This document shows positions 1 through 8,127 of a stretch of 24,455 bases of DNA, piece by piece. Each line of letters opens with the position of its first letter. The stretch's first letter is position 1. Location of the stretch: the NCBI GenBank assembly GCA_000436535.1, contig FR886282.1, forward strand, positions 30,880-55,334, written 5' to 3'. The stretch comes from Eubacterium sp. CAG:252. GTDB lineage: Bacteria > Bacillota > Clostridia > Lachnospirales > Lachnospiraceae. The notes under the pieces were generated by a model, which worked only from the letters and a program-made list of their open reading frames with translations, was not told the DNA's origin and made no database searches. The translations under genes and the position numbers were made by a program.

Positions 1-1
1 T

Positions 2-1660
2 GAACTGCTTTTTGCAAAATTCAGTAGTGAAGAATCGGATTCACTTAGCCAGTTGTTTCCGTTTGGATTGAAAAACAAGAATTCAAAGGTTCCGAAAAAA
101 TATTATGAGGAGGCGATAGAGCTTTCTTATGAAAATACTACTATTCCGGTGTCTTTAAGATATTGTGAAATGCTTGGTAAAAAATATGGTGACTATATGA
201 AGCTCGTGCGTAATGTAGGTGGACATGATTATCCATTTTTTGAAAGTCAGAAAAAACAACTACAGTCAGTGCTTGATTTTGATATGCCAGCGTATAAGTT
301 TGACTATAGCCAGCTAAGACATGGTGAGCAGGAATTGTATTATGGATATAAGGCACAGATATATAAGAGGCTGAATGATATATTATCTAAGTATGAGAAA
401 CTTTGTGATGAATATAATTGTACAGATAAAAGTGTAAATGCTGACAATGTAAATCTTATATTACAGGAATCACAGCAGGCAGCAATAGATATGGGAACAG
501 TAATTGAATATATGAAGGGAGAAGGTTCATATATTGTAAAAAAGATAGAGGACTACTGTGAATTATTATATGAGCAGTCTACGGATATTAGTAGAACAGA
601 TATTATTAATAAGCTTGGAGAGTCAGTATGTCACATAGAAGAGTTAGTAATAAAAGATATTTTAGACCGAAAAGAAGCTGTATTTGTTGTTTATAAAGAA
701 AATCAGTTAAAGTATATACGAAAAGTGTATGATGAATATAAAAGTATGGATGATACAGACTGCTATATTCTTGTTATACCATATTATTATAAGAGGTATG
801 ACGGTTCGTATATTTGCAAAGAATATGAGTTAAATAAAATTAAAAATTCTTATAATTTAAGCAGTATAGCTGAATATAATACATTTGATATACAACTGCA
901 TCATCCAGATGTCATATATATTCAAAATCCTTATGATGAGTGGAATGCAACGATAACTTTGCCAACAGAATATTACAGTAGAAATTTAAGAGATTGCACT
1001 AGAAAACTGGTATATATACCGCCATTCGTTCTTGAGGAGTTCACGAGGGAAAGTGAAAGGGAATATCACAATATGCAGTATTACTGTACCATGCCAGGAG
1101 TTGTATATTCAGATGAAGTATATGTACAATCTGATAATATGAGAGAGCTATATATTGAGAAGTTATGTGAATTTGCAGGTGAGGCTACAAGGCATATATG
1201 GTTGTCTAAAATAATGGTGGATGAAGGTATATATAATACTGCATTAGAGGCTGATAATAATAAAAGTGTTTTAAATATTAATTCAAAGAAAAAGAAAATT
1301 GCTTTTTATATACAGGTTGGAATACTTGTTCAGTATGATAGTGATATGCTTGATAAAATGCAAAGAGTTATGTCAGTTTTTGAAGCATATAAAGACAACA
1401 TAGAGATTGTGTGGATACTTGATGATGTTCAGGAGAAATATTTAAATAATGCAGCTTCTTATAAAGTATTATGTGATGGATATATGAGGATAAAAGAGCA
1501 ATATAATAATATGAATATAGGTAAAACAGTAAGAAAAAAAGATATAAGTATTGGAGAAATAGTAAAAGAATGTGATGCTTATTATGGATGTGAAAGTCAT
1601 ATTGCACTTGAATTCAGTCAGAAAAAGAAGCCTGTTATGATTTTATCTGTAGATTGTTAG
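2..1660 (+). CDS. LicD-type protein fused to a GT-B-like domain (5' end missing)
   Basis: The reading frame is open from base 2, so the gene starts upstream of the window; the TTG at 53 is only the first possible start codon and has no ribosome binding site. About 552 residues are visible. Residues about 53-80 (LRYCEMLGKKYGDYMKL, then GGHDYPFFE) match the C-terminal end of the LicD family, the nucleotidyltransferase-fold proteins that move phosphorylcholine or similar groups onto surface glycans. A helical linker follows. The region from about 225 to the end looks like a GT-B or CDP-glycerol-glycerophosphotransferase-like Rossmann pair: a strand FVVYKENQ, an IYIQNPYDEWN motif, and a C-terminal CDAYYGCESHIALEF followed by KKPVMIL. 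No transmembrane segment is seen. It lies upstream of the glycosyltransferase island and probably belongs to it. The LicD call is fairly sure; the second domain is recognised by pattern only and its substrate is unknown. Confidence 0.7.
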   Translation, partial: ELLFAKFSSEESDSLSQLFPFGLKNKNSKVPKKYYEEAIELSYENTTIPVSLRYCEMLGKKYGDYMKLVRNVGGHDYPFFESQKKQLQSVLDFDMPAYKFDYSQLRHGEQELYYGYKAQIYKRLNDILSKYEKLCDEYNCTDKSVNADNVNLILQESQQAAIDMGTVIEYMKGEGSYIVKKIEDYCELLYEQSTDISRTDIINKLGESVCHIEELVIKDILDRKEAVFVVYKENQLKYIRKVYDEYKSMDDTDCYILVIPYYYKRYDGSYICKEYELNKIKNSYNLSSIAEYNTFDIQLHHPDVIYIQNPYDEWNATITLPTEYYSRNLRDCTRKLVYIPPFVLEEFTRESEREYHNMQYYCTMPGVVYSDEVYVQSDNMRELYIEKLCEFAGEATRHIWLSKIMVDEGIYNTALEADNNKSVLNINSKKKKIAFYIQVGILVQYDSDMLDKMQRVMSVFEAYKDNIEIVWILDDVQEKYLNNAASYKVLCDGYMRIKEQYNNMNIGKTVRKKDISIGEIVKECDAYYGCESHIALEFSQKKKPVMILSVDC

Positions 1661-1696
1661 GTGTCAGGATTTTAATAATCATATGGATAGTTTATT

Positions 1697-1797
1697 AGGG
1701 ACTGTCGCATAAAACACTATTAATACAATATGTAGATAATAAGTGCGTTATTAATATCTGCATATTGTATAGATTATACTTAATGTGACAGCTCCCT
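1697..1797. repeat. 101-bp palindromic element (MITE-like or large bidirectional terminator hairpin)
   Basis: The outer ends are imperfect inverted repeats: AGGGACTGTCGCAT on the left and ATGTGACAGCTCCCT on the right (AGGGAGCTGTCACAT when reversed). The centre holds a near-perfect hairpin: ATACAATATG at 1723-1732 pairs with CATATTGTAT at 1761-1770, then AGATA (1734-1738) with TATCT (1755-1759), then ATAA with TTAT around a GTGCG loop. It fills the gap between two convergent genes, so it could end transcription from both sides. However, it is much longer than a usual terminator and has no clear U-tract. Insertion-sequence-like terminal repeats with a fully palindromic body suggest a small non-autonomous element. 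No clear target duplication was found. Confidence 0.55.
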
Positions 1798-1812
1798 TGT
1801 TCAGATTAAATA

Positions 1813-3381
1813 TTAATTAAGAGTATTTTTATCACACCATAATAAAGCTCCATTCTTTTTAAGACTTGTTCTGGCAAGATTTAAGAATTCATTTTTTTGA
1901 TTATCAGAGTAATCCGATGTATCACTAAATATAATATAGTCGAAGTATTCATTATAATCAGAATAATTAAAGTCAAGATAGTTCATATATTTAATATGAG
2001 CTTCTTTAATATCAACATTTGAGTAGTTAATATTTCCTTCAATTCCTATATAACTAATATTAGGACATATATATTTCAGGTGTGCGTAATTGGCACCTGC
2101 ATGTGCGTTTATTTCTAATACTCGTATTAAATCTGAATTTGGTTTAATAATATCAAGTATTTTATCACTTATGCGGTTTTTTGTATTATCAAAGTGCCAT
2201 TTATTATACATAAAGGTTCGGTTCTTTTTGCTTATTTCAAGCAGGTAATCAGTATCTACTTTTGAAAAGCTCTGGCTGCCTGCGTGGTATATAAAGCTGT
2301 TATGGCATACATATAAAGAATAGCCTGATAATTTTAACTGGAAACTGATATCATCATCATCAAAATAGCCGGGTGACAGTTCCTCTGATAAAAGTGTTGT
2401 TTTATTGAGGGCAGAGCGTTTTATAAGCATTGCAAAGCCGCATAATATAGTACTTTCTTCTAATGGATTATCAATAATCTGATTGTTAAGATAGCCAAAT
2501 CGCTGATAATCATCTATAGAAGTATAGAAAACATCTATTAACTGGGTAGTTCCGGTATAGTTGCTTACAGCACCTGTTGCTCCTGTTGTATCATGTGTGT
2601 AAAGTCCCATTCTAAGCCAGAATAAAGCGTTAGGAGTAATACGGGTATCATTATTTAGAAGAAATATGTCATTATCAGGTGTACTTGCATTAATTCCAAC
2701 ATTACAGCCTTTTGGAAAACCAAGATTAACATCACTCTTTATAAGTTTAATATCGGGCTGCATTTCCAGCCATGAAGTTACGCCATCGGTTGAAGCATTA
2801 TCGACAACTATTATTTCGTAAGAGTCACTTAACAGATTAGAGCGCAGGCTTTCAATACATTTTTGTGTGAGATACATATTGTTATAAGATATTATTACAA
2901 TGCTGACTGGTTTTACAGTACAAAGTGGAGAACTTTTAATATCTTTAAGTGTATTATACAGGTTATCTTTAACAGAGGCTTCTTTACAATGGTAGTATGC
3001 ATTTTCTATGCAAAGATAATATTGGTTAATGTTGTTATCTTTATATTGTTCTGCCAGATTAAGGTATGTAAGATATTGGTCATCCGGATTAATATTATCT
3101 GGAAGTTCTATATCATTAGAAGATATATTGTCCACTGAAGCAGAGTAATTAATCATAGTATCTAAAAATGTTATTGCATCTGAAATGCTTGTAAATGTTG
3201 CAGCAGTTCTATTGCAGTATTGTGTCAGATTATCGTATTCAGAAGAATTTTCTCCAAAACTTATAGAATATTCAGCTTTTATGGCTTCCTTGATATCTTC
3301 AACCGGAAGGTCGTTGAGAGGTAAAGCTTGGTTTATTGTAGCATCTTTTAATTTAATTAATATATCTTTGGTGTTGCTCAT
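1813..3381 (-). CDS. GT2 glycosyltransferase with C-terminal methyltransferase-fold domain
   Basis: The 522-residue protein has three parts. Residues 1-150 are helical with no recognised family. Residues about 158-365 are a family 2 glycosyltransferase (GT-A fold, nucleotide-sugar dependent): VSIVIISYNN at the first strand, VVDNAST at 192-198, the metal-site equivalent LLNNDT at 241-246, and the acceptor/catalytic segment PGYFDDDDISFQLKLSGY at 337-354. This arrangement resembles rhamnosyltransferase-like GT2 enzymes. Residues about 419-515 resemble a class I SAM methyltransferase: VLEINAHAGANYAHLK in place of motif I, then YIGIEG and DYIIFSD. The glycine-rich loop is poorly kept (NAHAG), so the domain may bind without catalysing. 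The ATG at 18 bases past an AAAGGATT-type site is the only good start. It converges on the LicD-type gene and diverges from the 3558 gene. The GT2 call is confident; the acceptor is unknown. Confidence 0.82.
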   Translation of the reverse strand: MSNTKDILIKLKDATINQALPLNDLPVEDIKEAIKAEYSISFGENSSEYDNLTQYCNRTAATFTSISDAITFLDTMINYSASVDNISSNDIELPDNINPDDQYLTYLNLAEQYKDNNINQYYLCIENAYYHCKEASVKDNLYNTLKDIKSSPLCTVKPVSIVIISYNNMYLTQKCIESLRSNLLSDSYEIIVVDNASTDGVTSWLEMQPDIKLIKSDVNLGFPKGCNVGINASTPDNDIFLLNNDTRITPNALFWLRMGLYTHDTTGATGAVSNYTGTTQLIDVFYTSIDDYQRFGYLNNQIIDNPLEESTILCGFAMLIKRSALNKTTLLSEELSPGYFDDDDISFQLKLSGYSLYVCHNSFIYHAGSQSFSKVDTDYLLEISKKNRTFMYNKWHFDNTKNRISDKILDIIKPNSDLIRVLEINAHAGANYAHLKYICPNISYIGIEGNINYSNVDIKEAHIKYMNYLDFNYSDYNEYFDYIIFSDTSDYSDNQKNEFLNLARTSLKKNGALLWCDKNTLN

Positions 3382-3557
3382 ATGTTTTTGTTAATCCTTT
3401 CTATCAAATATAATTTTTAATAATTGAAAATATTGTCAGTTATTTATGTCGTAAAATGCATATTTATATATGAATGAATTCATAGTATAATATTTTATAT
3501 TATAACACAGTATTGTAAGACATAAGTATAATAAATGAATAAGAAAGTGAATAGTGA

Positions 3558-4508
3558 ATGATGGATACAAAGATATATGATGCGATAGTAATAGTAACAC
3601 CTGCTGATTTTAAACGTGTTGAGTGTAATAATCAAAGAATAGTAGAATATTTACCTGTAAGGAAAGTGCTGTTTGTTGGAAGTGAAGAACTTAAAGAGCT
3701 GGTGGGGCAGTCTAATCTTGGTGATAAGGCTGGCTTTGTCAATGAAAATGATATTATACCATTTGATGAGGTTTATAACTGCATGAAAGATGTTATGGCG
3801 GATATTCTTCTTGGCAGAGAACTCCCAAGAGGGCTTGTTGGATGGTATTACCAGCAGTTTCTTAAGATGAAGTATTCAGCATTGTGTGATGACGAATATT
3901 ATATGAGCTGGGATGGAGATACAGTTCCCTGTAAGGATTTTTCAATGTTTGATAGTGAAGGAAGACCTTACTTTGATATGAAGCATGAATATCATGAGGA
4001 ATATTTTATAACTATGGAAACAATCATGCCATCTGTTAAAAAGCTTATTGATAAGTCTTTTATATCGGAGCATATGATATTTAACAGCAGATATATGAAA
4101 GAGATGATAGAAACTATAGAGTCTAATGAAAATATTAAAGGTACAACATTCTGGGAGAAAATTCTTAATTCAATAAGGCTTGAGCATATACAGGAAAACA
4201 GCTTTAGCGAATTTGAAACATATGGTACATATATGATGACAAAACATCCAGATGTATATGCTTACAGGAACTGGCATTCATTCAGATATGGTGGTTATTA
4301 TTTTCATCCAGAACAGATGACAGAGCATGATTATGAGTGGATGGGACGTGATTTTTATGCAATATCTTTTGAGAAGTTTCATACAGTCAGAGAGGACCAT
4401 GAAAATCTTTTTAATAATCCCAGATATCAGGATAAGCTTACGGCGCGTCAGATGGTTGAGATAATGCAGGAGGAATCAGAGGGATATAATGAGGTATGGG
4501 ATGATTAA
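3558..4508 (+). CDS. DUF6492-like putative glycosyltransferase
   Basis: The 316-residue cytoplasmic protein has no signal peptide or membrane segment. It begins with a strand YDAIVIVTPADF, typical of GT-A-like folds. GWYYQQFLKM at 95-104 is followed by a strand ending in SWDGDTVP, where D119-G-D121 would be a DxD metal/nucleotide-sugar site. The GWYYQQ...LDxD layout is that of the DUF6492 family, found in polysaccharide loci and thought to be glycosyltransferases. Later regions are rich in His, Tyr and Trp (YAYRNWHSF, GGYYFHPEQ). Two ATG codons lie in tandem at 3558 and 3561 and the ribosome binding site (AAGAAAGTG) is weak. It is the first gene of the long plus-strand glycan operon. Family assignment is from memory of motifs; the sugar and acceptor cannot be read. 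Confidence 0.65.
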   Translation: MMDTKIYDAIVIVTPADFKRVECNNQRIVEYLPVRKVLFVGSEELKELVGQSNLGDKAGFVNENDIIPFDEVYNCMKDVMADILLGRELPRGLVGWYYQQFLKMKYSALCDDEYYMSWDGDTVPCKDFSMFDSEGRPYFDMKHEYHEEYFITMETIMPSVKKLIDKSFISEHMIFNSRYMKEMIETIESNENIKGTTFWEKILNSIRLEHIQENSFSEFETYGTYMMTKHPDVYAYRNWHSFRYGGYYFHPEQMTEHDYEWMGRDFYAISFEKFHTVREDHENLFNNPRYQDKLTARQMVEIMQEESEGYNEVWDD

Positions 4509-4552
4509 GGAGTAGTTGGATAATTTTAATTTAATACGTGAGGAAATATAAA

Positions 4553-5686
4553 ATGTCAGATGTTAGAAAAAAGAAGAAAATATATGATATAGCACCTAAT
4601 ATGGAATATAAAAATACACATTTAATGAAAGATTGTTGTCTATTGCCATATATTTATGCAAAAAAATATGGTTATGAGTTGTTAATAGTAACAGTAAAGC
4701 AGGGAGAATATCCATATTTAAAGAATATGCCAGAAGCTACAATGAATTTTTTGGAACACCGGGACAACATGATTGAATGGGCTGAGTTATGTAAAGAGTA
4801 TATTAGGAAACATGCAATTGATATAGATATATTATTTTGTTTTGGATTATATTATACATATATGCAGATTGTTCCGTTATATAAGAAACTTAACCCAGAT
4901 GGAAAAGTTGTTTTAAAGATGGATGCTAATGCAGCCTGGGTTGATAACATGCCGTTTCAAGATGACTTGTATAGGAATATGTTAAGCAGATGTGATTTTA
5001 TATCATGTGAATGTAAAAAAATACAAAAAATTTTATCAAAGAAGATACCATATAAGATTGAATATATACCAAATGGATTGGATTATACTATGTATCCAAT
5101 TCAGTCAGACTATAAAGATAAGCAGAATGTATTATTATATGTGGGAAGGGTAGGAGAGCCGGACAAACAAAATGAGATATTATTAGAAGCTTTTTCAAGA
5201 GCAAGTAAAAATATACCATCATGGACACTTAGAATGGTAGGTCCCATAGATAGTAATTTTGAAAATTATATATCTGATTATTATAATAATAATCCTTGGT
5301 TAAAAGAAAGAGTGATATTTACAGGTAATGTGGTTGACAAGCATACATTATATGAAGAATACAGAAGAGCTAAAGTATTTACCCTTACATCAAGAAGAGA
5401 AGGATTTCCAAATGTATTTGCTGAAGCATCAGCACATGGATGTTATATGATATGCTCAGATATAGATGCAGCAGGGGAGGGTACTAACTGGGGTAAAAAT
5501 GGAAGCGTATTTTCAATAGGAGACGTTAATGAATTAACAAAATTATTAGTAGAGATATGTAATATGCCAGACAAATTTTTTGAAAATAATTATTATAAAA
5601 TGAAAGAATATGCAAAGTATTATTATGATTATGATAATATAGTAGAAAGAATGCATTATATTATTAATATGGACGAGGAAAAATAA
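4553..5686 (+). CDS. Family 4 (GT-B) glycosyltransferase
   Basis: The likely start is ATG 4553 (377 residues), with GTGAGGAAAT placed eight bases upstream; a GTG at 4538 would overlap that site. The protein is a GT-B retaining glycosyltransferase of the GT4 type. The C-terminal donor half has YVGRVGEPDKQNEILLEAF (about 196-214), VIFTGNV (about 254-260), and the E-x7-E signature EGFPNVFAE with glutamates at about 283 and 291. The N-terminal half is acceptor-side and shows KMDANAAW and IEYIPNGLD at the domain junction. It would transfer an NDP-sugar to a growing glycan in the cytoplasm. The stop codon abuts the next ATG, so the next gene is translationally coupled. Codon use is strongly A/T-ending, as in its neighbours. 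The family is confident; the sugar is unknown. Confidence 0.88.
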   Translation: MSDVRKKKKIYDIAPNMEYKNTHLMKDCCLLPYIYAKKYGYELLIVTVKQGEYPYLKNMPEATMNFLEHRDNMIEWAELCKEYIRKHAIDIDILFCFGLYYTYMQIVPLYKKLNPDGKVVLKMDANAAWVDNMPFQDDLYRNMLSRCDFISCECKKIQKILSKKIPYKIEYIPNGLDYTMYPIQSDYKDKQNVLLYVGRVGEPDKQNEILLEAFSRASKNIPSWTLRMVGPIDSNFENYISDYYNNNPWLKERVIFTGNVVDKHTLYEEYRRAKVFTLTSRREGFPNVFAEASAHGCYMICSDIDAAGEGTNWGKNGSVFSIGDVNELTKLLVEICNMPDKFFENNYYKMKEYAKYYYDYDNIVERMHYIINMDEEK

Positions 5687-6547
5687 ATGGAATTAAAAAG
5701 AATCAGTTTTGGTGAATATACAATAAATATTGATGGTGTCAAATTAATGGATTTAAATGATGAGTTTACCAATGCCTGTCTGGTTCCAAGAGAAAATCAA
5801 ATTAACATTATCAATAAGCTGTTAAACAGAGTAGCAGATATATCAGGATATAATGAATTATACGAAAATAATTTAATACTACATTTATATATTATTAAAC
5901 TTTTGTCAGAATATCCAGGTAAAAGTAATATGTTAATAATAAGTAATGAATTGTTTAATAATGAAATAGCTGAATATATTGAAATTTTTGGAAAAGAAAA
6001 TATTATAAATCTTATTAGTAATGATGAGTTGAACTATGATATGCATTATTTTGATGTAATTAATGATTATATTAAAAATATGGTTGAAAATCATGAGCAA
6101 TATAGAATTGTTATAGCAGATTTCAGAAATATATCCCAAAATGATAAATATATTTTAAATGAAAAAATAAAATTGTATCTGGAAGAATTGACAGAAGTTG
6201 AAGGCTATATAATAACAGGAGATAAAATATGTTATAAGCCAAGAAAAGAACCAATAGAAGAATATGATTATTTTAAGGGATTGCTTGATAAGATTAGTTC
6301 AAACATAGTAAATAATAAAGTTAAAGCTTCAAATTATAGTGTTGAAGAACTTATAAATGAGATAGCAGATTGTGAGAAATACATATTAAAAAATAGGGAT
6401 AAAAGAAAACTGTATGAATTTGCATATCCAATTAATGAACTTAAAAATTCAGTAATTAATTATTATATTAGCAATGGTGAACAGAATCAGGTTATTGAAG
6501 ATGTGAAACTAAGTGTTGATGGGATGCTGGAACTGTTAAGTATATAA
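5687..6547 (+). CDS. Unrecognised protein, possible Rossmann (methyltransferase-like) fold
   Basis: The 286-residue protein is not assigned to a family. It starts directly after the GT4 stop codon (TAAATG) using GAGGAAAA inside the GT4 3' end, so the two products are probably made together. A short beta-rich N-terminus (RISFGEYTINIDG) is followed by a helical stretch and then alternating strands and helices: NMLIISNEL (about 83-91), NIINLIS (about 106-112), RIVIADFRN and GYIITGDK. That order resembles a class I methyltransferase core, but no glycine-rich SAM loop is visible, so a degenerate or non-enzymatic fold is possible. The C-terminal third is helical and charged. No signal peptide or membrane segment is seen. 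Very high AT content and tight coupling suggest a dedicated partner of the GT4 enzyme; that is inference. Confidence 0.7.
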   Translation: MELKRISFGEYTINIDGVKLMDLNDEFTNACLVPRENQINIINKLLNRVADISGYNELYENNLILHLYIIKLLSEYPGKSNMLIISNELFNNEIAEYIEIFGKENIINLISNDELNYDMHYFDVINDYIKNMVENHEQYRIVIADFRNISQNDKYILNEKIKLYLEELTEVEGYIITGDKICYKPRKEPIEEYDYFKGLLDKISSNIVNNKVKASNYSVEELINEIADCEKYILKNRDKRKLYEFAYPINELKNSVINYYISNGEQNQVIEDVKLSVDGMLELLSI

Positions 6548-6630
6548 AAGACGGAATAATAATTATTATCCCTAATTATAAAAGTTTATGGGGTAGGTAA
6601 TAAGCATATTATGAATAGGCAGGTAAAGTT

Positions 6631-7104
6631 ATGGTAAGAGATAAGAATATAATGTACATATTTTGTGAAGTTATTAATCAGCTTGAACCAGAGAGTATAT
6701 TAGATATTGGGATGTTTTTTAAATCAATAGGAGGGGTATCAAGGCAGATACTTGGTATTGAAATATCGGATAGTATATATATAACTGGAGTGGATACAGA
6801 TAAAACTAACGGACTTAATGTATATAGCAGAGTATATAATAAGATTATAAGTAAAAATGGGATATGCGAGGATAAACAGAGATGTTATCAAGATATTAAT
6901 CAGCAAGTTAAAAAGTATGACCTTGCTATATTATTAAGTGATTTAGTGGGGAATGGTGATAAAGAACAATTAATCAAAAATATTGAGGATAAAGCCAGAT
7001 ATATGCTTATGTATAATGAAGATATTAAGTATCTGGCATATAATCATAATAGTGTGGATATTGGTTTGGATGATGTAAAGTGCAAACTGGTGTTGTTGGA
7101 TTGA
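6631..7104 (+). CDS. Small methyltransferase-fold protein
   Basis: The 157-residue protein contains SILDIGMFFKSIGGVSRQ at about 22-39, matching the strand-loop-helix of motif I of class I SAM-dependent methyltransferases, but with GMFFKSIGG where GxGxG would be expected. ITGVDTD (about 51-57) fits motif II with an acidic residue at the strand end, and YDLAILLSDL (about 95-105) fits motif IV. It is shorter than typical methyltransferases (usually 200 or more residues), so it may be a minimal, degenerate or binding-only form. The ribosome binding site is AGGTAAAG just before ATG 6631. An upstream ATG at 6611 is out of frame. It lies between an unrecognised protein and a GT8 gene in the same operon. 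A role in methylating or recognising the glycan is only inferred. Confidence 0.6.
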   Translation: MVRDKNIMYIFCEVINQLEPESILDIGMFFKSIGGVSRQILGIEISDSIYITGVDTDKTNGLNVYSRVYNKIISKNGICEDKQRCYQDINQQVKKYDLAILLSDLVGNGDKEQLIKNIEDKARYMLMYNEDIKYLAYNHNSVDIGLDDVKCKLVLLD

Positions 7105-7149
7105 GATAAAAAATAATAAAATATCAAAAGAGAAGGAGATTGATAAGAT

Positions 7150-8019
7150 ATGAATATATTATTAGTGATTAATTCTAAATATGTGAAATGTGGAATTAAC
7201 ATGCTCAGGTCTTTGATGGAAAGTAATGACGAAAAAATCAGAGTTTTTCTGGCATATAGGGATTTAAAAGAGGAAGAAATAGAAGATGTAAGGAAATGTC
7301 TTGGCGATAATGAACTTGAGTTGTTATATATTGATAAAGATAAACTTAATGGTTTAAAGGATAATGACAGACTTCCATTAGAAACATATTTTAGAATAAT
7401 TGCATTGGATATGTTACCTGAAAATGTTAATAAAGTTTTATATCTGGATGCAGATATGATTATAAAAAAATCATTGAAGGACTTATATAATATTAATATA
7501 GATAAATTATCAGCAATTGCATGCAAAGATATATATGGGTATATATATGGTGTGGGGAATAAGAGTGAGGAGCGTCTTGGGTTAAAGAATAAGGGACGGT
7601 ATTTCAATGCTGGAATGATGTTATTTAATATCAAATATTGCAGGGAACATAATATATGTCAAAAAACTATTGATTTTATAAAAGAACATTCAGATATTAT
7701 AATATGGCAGGATCAGGATGCATTAAATGTAATACTTGAAGAAAGTGTTGGACTTGTTCAATGGGAGATGTTTAATTGTACACCTTGTATGTACATATGT
7801 AAAAAGTCTGATATAGAGCAGGGAATTGTACAACCAATAAAAGCAGATGAAACAACGCAGGTTAATGAGCATATCAGTGACTATGTGGATATGACAATGG
7901 CTATATATGACAATGCGAGCATAATACATTATATAGGAGAAACAAAGCCATGGGATAGCAAAAGACCGGATAGTTATTGTTATGGTATATTTGATAAAGC
8001 ATATAATATGTATAAATAA
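7150..8019 (+). CDS. Family 8 glycosyltransferase
   Basis: The 289-residue protein has the full set of GT8 landmarks: an N-terminal strand MNILLVINSKYV, the metal-binding DxD in VLYLDADMI (D100 and D102), YFNAGMMLFN at 151-160, the WQDQDALN segment at 186-193, and the late HYIGETKPW at 260-268 whose His completes the metal site. GT8 enzymes are retaining GT-A transferases using UDP-glucose or UDP-galactose, acting for example on LPS cores, wall teichoic-type glycans or glycoproteins. The protein is soluble. AAGGAG sits about 12 bases before ATG 7150. It is an intact enzyme with all key residues present, inside the glycan operon. The family is secure; the sugar is not determined. Confidence 0.92.
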   Translation: MNILLVINSKYVKCGINMLRSLMESNDEKIRVFLAYRDLKEEEIEDVRKCLGDNELELLYIDKDKLNGLKDNDRLPLETYFRIIALDMLPENVNKVLYLDADMIIKKSLKDLYNINIDKLSAIACKDIYGYIYGVGNKSEERLGLKNKGRYFNAGMMLFNIKYCREHNICQKTIDFIKEHSDIIIWQDQDALNVILEESVGLVQWEMFNCTPCMYICKKSDIEQGIVQPIKADETTQVNEHISDYVDMTMAIYDNASIIHYIGETKPWDSKRPDSYCYGIFDKAYNMYK

Positions 8020-8127
8020 AAGGTATTGTTTATATGTGGTGTTTTAATTCAAAGTGTCAGGAGATTATTAAAAAATTAAGTTGATACATAATATAATTGT
8101 TTATGGATTAAAAAGAGGAAAAAATAT

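Noticed and set aside
53..1660. A complete gene starting at TTG 53
   Set aside because: The frame is open to base 2, there is no ribosome binding site, and the LicD-type domain is cut at its N-terminus, so the gene begins outside the window.
4538..4552. GTG 4538 as start of the GT4 gene
   Set aside because: The GTG overlaps the ribosome binding site AGGA that is correctly spaced for ATG 4553.
7044..7634. 196-codon minus-strand ORF opposite the GT8 gene
   Set aside because: It is a low-complexity Ser/Leu/Ile/Tyr-rich antisense shadow of an intact GT8 gene with all motifs on the plus strand.
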